Assembly: GCF_001766235.1 (NCBI RefSeq) | Contig: NZ_CP015164.1 | Coordinates: forward strand, 682,001-746,000 | From: Acetobacter ascendens | GTDB lineage: Bacteria > Pseudomonadota > Alphaproteobacteria > Acetobacterales > Acetobacteraceae | Direction of reading: 5' to 3' | Length of the DNA stretch: 64,000 nt | Shown: piece by piece, positions 58,321 through 64,000 of the stretch | Layout of the letters: each line of letters opens with the position of its first letter | Position numbering within the stretch: the first letter of the stretch is position 1 | Notes under the pieces: generated by a model | What the model was told of the DNA's origin: nothing | The model's input: the letters and a program-made list of their open reading frames with translations, nothing else | Databases searched by the model: none | Translations under genes and position numbers: made by a program

Positions 58321-59196
58321 TTATTTTTTGGTTAAAGGTTGGGGCTGCTGTTGCAGCACATCATGCAATGAATGCGTAAATTGCCCCGGCGTGAGCGGTT
58401 GTGGCTGATTGCCAGAGGGAGACCACGCCGCAAGTATTGCCATATGTAATGGCATGCAGAAACTCTCTGCTTTTTCATCTTCTAGTTCATGCGCGGCCGC
58501 AGGAAACAGCAAGCGTGGGGGAATGGCGCGCGAGCGCAGAGCAAGCGCATTGGTTTCTCCCGCAGCGCGTAAATCTGCCATCAATGCGTGTAAGGAGCGG
58601 TAACGCAGCTCCAGTGTTTCTGTATCCACCACAGGTAACGCAAATCCTGCACGCTGCAGTAACGAGACACAGCTTTGCTGTGTGGGCAGGGGTGATACGC
58701 GGGGGGAAACACCATCGCTTAAAGCCAATTCGGCCATTTCCAAGGCCTGCCGCAACGGTCGCAATGTAGGCAGAATGGGAATGCTGGCCAAAAAAAGCCC
58801 ATCAGGCCGCAAGATAGAGCGAATTTGGTGGAACAGGCCCGGTAAATCATTCACCCAATGCAGGGAAAGGCTGGCAACCACCAGGTCAAAGCTACTGGGG
58901 GCAAAGGGCAGGCGCTCTTCATCAGCGCACACGCTTGGAGTTGATGCGCAACGTGCCTGTGCCTCGGAAAGATCACACGTAATGGCGGGAATCTTTCTGC
59001 GATTCAGCCCTTGGCAGATAATGCCGCGGCCACCAATATCCAACGCGTTGGAAAATGAACGCATGACATCATCCAGCCGATCCAGCAGAATATCTGCAGC
59101 CGCTTCCAGTATGGGGGTAGTAGCACGCTGGGTTTTGGCTGCACGTTCACGGTGCAGTCTTACAGCTTTGCGATCAAAAATTACGGGCACATCCAT
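58321..59196 (-). CDS. SAM-dependent methyltransferase-fold protein (NDUFAF5-like)
   Basis: The 291-residue protein has a class I methyltransferase core: ALDIGGRGII (motif I), FDLVVASLSLHWVNDLPGLF and ILRPDGLFLASI. Members of this group next to comF in alphaproteobacteria resemble the mitochondrial complex I assembly factor NDUFAF5 and are often annotated as BioC-like. A true BioC exists elsewhere in this window, so a BioC role is less likely here. The start MDVPVIFDRKAVRLHR at 59196 matches the conserved N-terminus (FDRKAVRLHRERAA). It is divergent from comF by 72 nt. Confidence 0.85.
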   Translation of the reverse strand: MDVPVIFDRKAVRLHRERAAKTQRATTPILEAAADILLDRLDDVMRSFSNALDIGGRGIICQGLNRRKIPAITCDLSEAQARCASTPSVCADEERLPFAPSSFDLVVASLSLHWVNDLPGLFHQIRSILRPDGLFLASIPILPTLRPLRQALEMAELALSDGVSPRVSPLPTQQSCVSLLQRAGFALPVVDTETLELRYRSLHALMADLRAAGETNALALRSRAIPPRLLFPAAAHELEDEKAESFCMPLHMAILAAWSPSGNQPQPLTPGQFTHSLHDVLQQQPQPLTKK

Positions 59197-59268
59197 TTTG
59201 CAACATGTGCGTGCTTCCCTGTGGTTTGCCAAGGAGAGAGACCAGGAAATTTTGTGTGAGCCGCAGAA

Positions 59269-60036
59269 ATGCAGGTGAAGATACGCAAACTGGGCACTGC
59301 TTTGATGGATATTTTGTATCCGCCAAGTTGCGTGTTGTGTGGCGCAGATGTGGCCCAGCATGGGCTAACCTGCGCATCATGTTTTGGCCGCTTACAACCT
59401 ATCAGCCATCCATTTTGCGATGCCTGTGCAACACCTCAGCCCTCGCAGGAAAGTTTGGGGCATACAGGTTTGTGCGCTGCGTGTGAGCAGCAGCATCCTG
59501 CATGGCAACAGGCTCGGGCCGCTTTTATTTACACAGCAGCAGCCAGAGATCTGATTTTACAGCTTAAATATGCAGATAGAACAGAAAATGCCCAGTTTCT
59601 GGCACAACGTATGGGGCAGATTGGGCAAGATATTCTCCGCCCAGATGTGTTGCTGGTTCCTGTGCCTGTGCATAGGTGGCGCTTGCTTCGGCGCCGTTAC
59701 AATCAGGCAGCGCTGCTGGCGGCTGAAGTGGCGCGGATAAAACATTTACAGGTGGCGCCTGATGCCCTTATGCGTATGCGCGCTACAACAAAACTAGCTG
59801 GATTTTCGCGCAAAGAACGGCAGCAGGAAATGCAAAGCGCCATTACATTCAGGCCCAAATGGCAGAAAAAATTGCAAGGGCGTTGTGTTGTATTGGTGGA
59901 TGATATGCTCACAACAGGCGCCACAGCTACCGCCTGCGTGCAAGCATTAAGGCAAGCTGGGGTGCATAACGTTAGTCTTTTAGTGGCAGGGCTGGTGTCT
60001 GCGCGGCCAGAAGTTGATATAAACCTACCAGAATAG
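59269..60036 (+). CDS. comF: ComF family phosphoribosyltransferase-like protein
   Basis: The 255-residue protein has four CxxC pairs in the N-terminal zinc region (CVLC, CASC, CDAC, CAAC) and a C-terminal phosphoribosyltransferase-type domain with VVLVDDMLTTGAT. This is the ComF/GntX layout, associated with DNA uptake and use in several bacteria, although its biochemistry is still unclear. The ATG at 59269 gives MQVKIRKLGTALMDILYPPSC. The neighbours grxC, DUF1178 and ubiG are the typical alphaproteobacterial surroundings. Confidence 0.92.
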   Translation: MQVKIRKLGTALMDILYPPSCVLCGADVAQHGLTCASCFGRLQPISHPFCDACATPQPSQESLGHTGLCAACEQQHPAWQQARAAFIYTAAARDLILQLKYADRTENAQFLAQRMGQIGQDILRPDVLLVPVPVHRWRLLRRRYNQAALLAAEVARIKHLQVAPDALMRMRATTKLAGFSRKERQQEMQSAITFRPKWQKKLQGRCVVLVDDMLTTGATATACVQALRQAGVHNVSLLVAGLVSARPEVDINLPE

Positions 60037-60085
60037 ATGTGCGGTGTCAGAACCGGGCTTTGAAACACCCAGAAGGAATATGTTT

Positions 60086-60352
60086 ATGCCTGAAATCGAA
60101 ATTTACACCCAGCGGGGATGCCCGTTTTGCGTACGAGCAGTTGCGCTGCTGGAAAGTAAAAAGGTGCCATTCAAGGAAATTAACGCACCACGAGGCACGC
60201 AGGAACGCGAAGATGCTATCCGCCGTTCTGGTGGCAGCACAACAGTGCCGCAGGTTTTTGTAGGCGATCGGTGCTTGGGCGGATGTGATGATCTGATGTC
60301 ATTAGAGCGGCAGGGCAAGCTGGATGCCGCTTTGGGCTTGGGCGAAAACTAA
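60086..60352 (+). CDS. grxC: Glutaredoxin 3 (GrxC)
   Basis: The 88-residue protein is a dithiol glutaredoxin that reduces protein disulfides with glutathione. It has the active site C12-P-F-C15 (RGCPFC), the cis-proline loop TVPQVFV and the glycine motif GGCDDL. The ATG at 60086 lies 8 nt after AAGGA, which places the start at MPEIEIY. An ATG at 60080 is too close to the binding site. Confidence 0.96.
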   Translation: MPEIEIYTQRGCPFCVRAVALLESKKVPFKEINAPRGTQEREDAIRRSGGSTTVPQVFVGDRCLGGCDDLMSLERQGKLDAALGLGEN

Positions 60353-60373
60353 ACAAACAGGAGGTAAAAGCGG

Positions 60374-60859
60374 ATGATCTGTTATCAGCTCTGTTGCGCA
60401 AACGGACATACGTTTGAAGGCTGGTATCGGGATAGCGCCGCTTTTGCACGCCTGAAGCAGGAAAATTTGCTGAGCTGTGCTATCTGTGGTTCGTCCAAAG
60501 TGGAGCAGGCCCTTATGGCGCCCGCTATTGTAAAGGGCCGTGCACACCCGAAAAAAGTGGAATCTTCGCAGCCTGAAGCAATTCCACAGCAACAACCAGA
60601 AGCGCCAACCGCAACGCAACAGCCAGAAGCCGTAACGCCAGATAATCTGATGAGCGCTTTGCGCCAGATCAGAGCCGTGGTGGAAGAAAACTGCGATAAT
60701 GTAGGTTCCAATTTTGCGGATGAAGCCTTGCGTATTCATCATGGAGAAGCGCCAGAACGCGGTATCTATGGGGATATGACGGCATCAGAGCGCGAAATGC
60801 TGGAAGATGAAGGGGTTGATGTGCTGCCGCTTCCGTGGGTACGCAAGACCGACAGCTGA
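60374..60859 (+). CDS. DUF1178 family protein
   Basis: The 161-residue protein matches DUF1178: an N-terminal MICYQLCCANGHTFEGWYR with cysteine/histidine residues and CAICGSSKVEQALMAP, which could form a zinc ribbon, a Gln/Glu/Pro-rich linker and a conserved C-terminal block VGSNFADEALRIHHGEAPER with IYGDMTASE. Its function is unknown. AGGAGGT lies 8 nt before the ATG, a strong ribosome binding site. It follows grxC by 21 nt and is probably co-transcribed. Confidence 0.9.
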   Translation: MICYQLCCANGHTFEGWYRDSAAFARLKQENLLSCAICGSSKVEQALMAPAIVKGRAHPKKVESSQPEAIPQQQPEAPTATQQPEAVTPDNLMSALRQIRAVVEENCDNVGSNFADEALRIHHGEAPERGIYGDMTASEREMLEDEGVDVLPLPWVRKTDS

Positions 60860-60990
60860 TTTTTCGGGGTTGTCGGAACCGTACTTAGGGTGGCAGGCAG
60901 TGCTTACGGTGCCCAAATTAACAGGGCAGGCCAGCCGGTTACGTAAAAAGTATATGTTGGAAACAGGGCTGGGCGAAGGAGAAAGAGAGC

Positions 60991-61503
60991 ATGAAAAACT
61001 TCATGGCGCGCGGCGCTCAAACTGGAATTAGGGCTTTTTTTCTTTCGTCTGTATTAGGCATATCTGCGGCGCTGCTTCCTGCACTTTCTCAGCCTGCCAT
61101 GGCGGATTCTGCTGCGATGGGCGGTGAAGATAGCCTGATGGGCTATTGGCTGAGCCAAGATCATGATGGCGTTTTCAAAATTGAAAAATGCGGAGAAACC
61201 GTTTGCGGTCGGCTGATCGGGCTGCGTTACGATGGTACGGATGTGCCCAAGGGGCATGATGGAAAAACCGAGTGTAACCTCCTGATGTTAACAGATTTTC
61301 GCCCCCTGAAAGATGAAAAAAACAAGTGGGAAGGGAATATTCTAGACCCCGATAGCGGCCATAAGTATGACGCACGCATCTGGTCTCCCCAATCTGGCGT
61401 TCTAAAGCTGCGTGGCTATCTGGGGCTGCCCATTTTTGGTGAAACCCAGACATGGACACGTTATTCCGGGCCTCCGATGGGGCCTGTCTGCAAGATGCCC
61501 TGA
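60991..61503 (+). CDS. Exported DUF2147 family protein
   Basis: The 170-residue protein has a signal peptide (AFFLSSVLGISAALLPAL ... PAMADS, cleavage near residue 38) and the DUF2147 core: LMGYWLSQDHDGVFKIEKCG, CGRLIGLRY, LLMLTDFRP, GNILDPDSGHKYDARIW and a final LRGYLGLPIFGETQTWTR. The family has a beta-barrel-like fold and unknown function in the periplasm. GGAGAAAGAGAG precedes the ATG at 60991. Spacing to the lactonase gene (30 nt) suggests they are transcribed together. Confidence 0.88.
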   Translation: MKNFMARGAQTGIRAFFLSSVLGISAALLPALSQPAMADSAAMGGEDSLMGYWLSQDHDGVFKIEKCGETVCGRLIGLRYDGTDVPKGHDGKTECNLLMLTDFRPLKDEKNKWEGNILDPDSGHKYDARIWSPQSGVLKLRGYLGLPIFGETQTWTRYSGPPMGPVCKMP

Positions 61504-61533
61504 GCATACGCAAGCAAGGAGACAAACAGGATT

Positions 61534-62796
61534 ATGAGCGGCTCGTTTTCGCGTCGTGCTTTCGGGCTGGGTAGTCTGGCGTGTGGTTTTTTGGGGAGCG
61601 CCTATGCGCAGGCAGACGATAATGCGCCTGCGCCTGATAAGCAGGATGCCGCAACGCCACCGCAGCTAGAACGTATTTTATGTTATGTAGGTGGCTATAC
61701 GCAGCACGGGCCGCCGGGCGGCAATGGAGATGGGATTACGGTTTTTGAAATGGACCGTAAAACAGGCGCTCTCAACCATCTGAATACATTTACAGATGTT
61801 GCCAGCCCGTCCTTTATTGCGTTTTCTCCAGATAAGCTTTTTCTCTACGCTGTTAACGAAATCAATGATTTTGAAGGAAAAAATACCGGGGCCGTCACGG
61901 CGTTTTCGGTAAATCATGGCACGGGTGCGTTAACAAAGCTGAATACTGTTTCTTCCGGTGGGGCAGATCCGGCGCATCTTAGCGTTCATCCTTCTGGCAA
62001 ATACGTTATGGTGGCCAACTATACGGGTGGGAACTTTGCACTGCTGCGTGTGCAGAAAGATGGTTCCTTGGGGCAGATGACAACCCTTATCCACAATACT
62101 GGCCCACGTATGCCTGATCGGGCTTCGGATAACCCACCGGGCAACTTTGCCATAAGCGATCATTCAGGTTCGCACCCACATATGATCCACGCAGACCCTT
62201 CAGGCCGCTTTGTGGCGGTGGCAGATGCTGGTCTGGATAGAATGTATGTGTATGGCATCAACTTGGAGACCGGGCGTCTGTTTCCGGCCAAAAAGCCGTT
62301 TACCACCATGACAGCGGGTTCAGCCCCGCGGCATTTTCAGTTTTCTGCGGATGGCTTGCGGCTGTACATTCTGTGCGAGCAGGATTCCAAGGTGGTAGTG
62401 GCAAATTTTGATGCCAAAACAGGGGATATTGCACCGCAGCAGGCCGTAAGCAGCCTGACGGCTCATTTCCGGGGCAGCACCTTGGCTGCGGGCATCCTGT
62501 TCTCACCCGATGAGCATTTTCTTTACGTATCCAACCGCTTGGGCGATTCCCTTGCCGTGTTTCAGGTGGCTAAAGATGGCGGTCTAACATTGGTGGATGA
62601 AATCTGGACACATGCCGATTACGGGCGCGCGCTCAAATTTGATCCTTCTGGCAGCTATTTGTTCGTGGCCAACCAGCGGAGTGATTCCATCACATCTTTC
62701 CGGGTAGATAAAACCACGGGCAAGATTGGCTTTACGTGGGATTTTACACCCATTGGGAGCCCAACCTGCTTTGAGTTTCTGACACTTCCCGCTTAA
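61534..62796 (+). CDS. Exported lactonase family protein (6-phosphogluconolactonase-like beta-propeller)
   Basis: The 420-residue protein belongs to the seven-bladed propeller lactonase family (PF10282, YbhE type). Recognisable blades carry YVGGYTQHGPPGGNGDGI, ADPAHLSVHPSGKYVMVANY, GSHPHMIHADPSG and PRHFQFSADGLRLYILCE. The N-terminus MSGSFSRRAFGLGS contains a twin-arginine motif followed by a hydrophobic stretch and AYAQA, so it should be exported by Tat and act in the periplasm. A cytoplasmic 6-phosphogluconolactonase role is therefore doubtful. A periplasmic aldonolactone substrate would fit the oxidative sugar metabolism of acetic acid bacteria, but this is inference. Confidence 0.86.
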   Translation: MSGSFSRRAFGLGSLACGFLGSAYAQADDNAPAPDKQDAATPPQLERILCYVGGYTQHGPPGGNGDGITVFEMDRKTGALNHLNTFTDVASPSFIAFSPDKLFLYAVNEINDFEGKNTGAVTAFSVNHGTGALTKLNTVSSGGADPAHLSVHPSGKYVMVANYTGGNFALLRVQKDGSLGQMTTLIHNTGPRMPDRASDNPPGNFAISDHSGSHPHMIHADPSGRFVAVADAGLDRMYVYGINLETGRLFPAKKPFTTMTAGSAPRHFQFSADGLRLYILCEQDSKVVVANFDAKTGDIAPQQAVSSLTAHFRGSTLAAGILFSPDEHFLYVSNRLGDSLAVFQVAKDGGLTLVDEIWTHADYGRALKFDPSGSYLFVANQRSDSITSFRVDKTTGKIGFTWDFTPIGSPTCFEFLTLPA

Positions 62797-62824
62797 TATT
62801 TTTATAAGGAAATGTCAGAAACGT

Positions 62825-62860
62825 ACTGATAATAAAGGAAATTACGTATCAGTCTTTTTT
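62825..62860 (+). terminator. Weak AT-rich terminator after the lactonase gene
   Basis: ACTGATA (62825-62831) pairs with TATCAGT (62847-62853) and is followed by C and six T (62855-62860). The right arm overlaps the 3' end of ubiG on the other strand. Confidence 0.55.
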
Positions 62861-63589
62861 GAAGGCAGCGATATAGTTAATGCCTAAGTCCCGTGTTTCT
62901 TTCCAGCTACCAATGCCGGGGGCCATGCCAGAAATGGCGACCATCCGCAGGCCAGCAGCGCGGGCATATCGGCCCAGTTCGGAAGGTTGGATAAACTTGC
63001 GCCATTCATGCGTGCCCACAGGCAGCAGGCGCAGTAGATATTCTGCCCCAATCTTACCCACCGCCAAAGAGCGCAGGGTGCGGTTCATGGTGGAAACAAT
63101 TACCGTGCCATTGGCATCTACAAGCTGAGCCAGCATAACCATAAATGCTTCAGGATCAGTGACATGCTCTATAATTTCTAAAGCCATCACAGCATCAAAC
63201 TTGGCGTGTTCTGCTACCAGTTCTTCTGCGCTGCCTTGGCGATAATGGAGCGTGCCAGAGCCGGCAGGAAGGGGGTTGGCTTCCAGATGCGCCTGTGCGG
63301 CAGCAATACCATTGGCCGATGCATCCAGCCCCAATACGTCATACCCGGCTTTTGCAAGGGCCTCACTGGCCAATCCGGCACCGCAGCCAATATCCAGCAC
63401 ATGCGGCTTGCGTGATTTGCGGCCACGCAGGGGCAGGTGGCGGCTGGCCCATTCAATCCGCAGGCCGTTCATGGCATGTAGGGGGCGCATGGGGCCTGTT
63501 GGATCCCACCACTTGTCTGCCAGAGCACTAAAGCGGGCAATTTCCTCGGAAGAAACAGAGGAAGGCGCTTCCTCTCGGGTGGCGTGCAT
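62849..63589 (-). CDS. ubiG: Ubiquinone biosynthesis O-methyltransferase UbiG
   Basis: UbiG performs both O-methylations of ubiquinone synthesis on the membrane surface. The 246-residue protein shows the family hallmark ADKWWDPTGPMRPLHAMNGL, the SAM motif LDIGCGAGLASEALA, EIIEHVTDPEAF and VSTMNRTLRSLAVGKIGAEY, with the C-terminal HEWRKFIQPSEL. The ATG at 63589 follows AAGGAA at 8 nt, which sets the start. A longer open frame upstream overlaps lysC and is not used. It is divergent from lysC. Confidence 0.96.
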   Translation of the reverse strand: MHATREEAPSSVSSEEIARFSALADKWWDPTGPMRPLHAMNGLRIEWASRHLPLRGRKSRKPHVLDIGCGAGLASEALAKAGYDVLGLDASANGIAAAQAHLEANPLPAGSGTLHYRQGSAEELVAEHAKFDAVMALEIIEHVTDPEAFMVMLAQLVDANGTVIVSTMNRTLRSLAVGKIGAEYLLRLLPVGTHEWRKFIQPSELGRYARAAGLRMVAISGMAPGIGSWKETRDLGINYIAAFKKD

Positions 63590-63761
63590 ACAACAAATTC
63601 CTTTCCTGCTGGTCTCCCCGCTGGACGAAAGGGGGCCGGGAGAGGTATGTGACGCGGCTTGTGAAGCAGCGCAACCGTTCCCATGCGTCTTTTCCGCTAT
63701 GCAGGTTGCGGGAAGGGCTGGTGCAATGCGTTTTACGGCCTGTTTGGTGGAGAATAAAGCT

Positions 63762-64000
63762 ATGTCCGGTTCCGCACCCCGGATTGTCATGAAATTCGGC
63801 GGGACATCCGTGGGGGATCTTGACCGTATCAGAGCCGTGGCCGAACGCGTCAAAAAACAGAAAGACGCAGGCTGCGATGTGCTGGTGGTTGTTTCAGCCA
63901 TGGCAGGGGAAACCAACCGCTTGGTTGGGTTCTGTCAGTCTCTTTCTCCTTTGTATGATGCGCGCGAATACGATGCCATTGTGGCAACGGGTGAGCAGGT
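63762..64000 (+). CDS. lysC: Aspartokinase LysC, N-terminal part
   Basis: The visible 79 codons start MSGSAPRIVMKFGGTSVGD, with the aspartokinase nucleotide-binding motif KFGGTSVG, followed by VLVVVSAMAGETNRLVGF, and the frame runs off the right edge. The enzyme phosphorylates aspartate at the head of lysine, threonine and methionine synthesis. GGAG lies upstream of the ATG. The regulatory ACT domains would be outside the window. Confidence 0.95.
   Translation, partial: MSGSAPRIVMKFGGTSVGDLDRIRAVAERVKKQKDAGCDVLVVVSAMAGETNRLVGFCQSLSPLYDAREYDAIVATGEQ

Noticed and set aside
58321-59196. Second BioC
   Set aside because: The methyltransferase fold is similar, but the comF neighbourhood and the N-terminus FDRKAVRLHR fit the NDUFAF5-like group, and a BioC domain already exists in the bio operon.
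62849-63916. Long N-terminal extension of ubiG
   Set aside because: The extra codons overlap the divergent lysC start and contain no UbiG sequence. A ribosome binding site supports the ATG at 63589.

Overview
This window is an ordinary chromosomal segment of an acetic acid bacterium, almost certainly an Acetobacter. The strongest pointer is aarC at 1578-3095, a 505-residue succinyl-CoA:acetate CoA-transferase whose catalytic residues fall at the numbers known for the Acetobacter aceti enzyme (Arg228, Glu294, Glu435). A truncated sixA (the gene once called aarB) sits at the left edge. The alphaproteobacterial context agrees: a GTTC-N7-GTTC LexA operator, the recG-sdhE-mfd block, cobS-cobT-dnaJ-bolA, and the comF-grxC-DUF1178-ubiG-lysC neighbourhood. 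I see no insertion sequence, prophage, CRISPR array or rRNA operon, and only one tRNA.

Layout. Positions 1-3.1 kb hold sixA (partial), a chorismate mutase, a metallophosphoesterase and the divergent aarC, which is preceded by a 39-codon ORF overlapping its start. Positions 3.2-14.4 kb are a minus-strand block: a GDPD-like protein, a very long SMC, an exported DsbA-like protein, then corC-ybeY-phoH-miaB and an acyltransferase. Positions 14.7-20.9 kb encode the TamA/TamB outer-membrane assembly pair. Positions 20.9-27.3 kb carry xthA, a dipeptidase, uvrC, pgsA, an unknown lipoprotein behind a structured leader, and moaDE. Positions 27.3-31.9 kb are a biotin locus, bioA divergent from bioF-bioH-like-bioCD, in which BioC and BioD are fused. 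Next come lexA with its own operator, moeA, rpmG, ftsB and eno (to 36.1 kb), a thiamine operon thiO-thiS-thiG-thiE (36.9-39.4 kb), recG/sdhE/mfd (to 45.5 kb), an exported unknown, a transporter and a PLP decarboxylase (to 49.0 kb), and cobT-cobS-dnaJ with divergent bolA and a LolA-like lipoprotein, then lipB (to 54.4 kb). A tRNA-Leu, galU and a phosphohexomutase follow, then moaA, a methyltransferase, comF, grxC, DUF1178, DUF2147, a Tat-exported lactonase, ubiG and the start of lysC.

How the genes work together. AarC and SdhE both bear on the citric acid cycle: AarC makes succinate from succinyl-CoA while activating acetate, and SdhE flavinylates the enzyme that oxidises that succinate. Cofactor synthesis is the main theme: biotin, thiamine thiazole, molybdopterin in three separate loci, cobalt chelation and lipoate. 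DNA repair and chromosome maintenance are the second theme (uvrC, mfd, recG, xthA, lexA, smc). Envelope assembly is the third (tamAB, pgsA, plsC, a LolA-like protein, galU).

The observations I think most deserve checking are the aarC-coupled small ORF, the mutually exclusive hairpins ahead of the lipoprotein gene at 25944, the BioC-BioD fusion, the DnaA-box cluster upstream of uvrC, the 36-bp in-frame duplication in tamB, and a LolA-like protein that appears to be a lipoprotein itself. I did not find a clear new multi-gene system such as a defence island.
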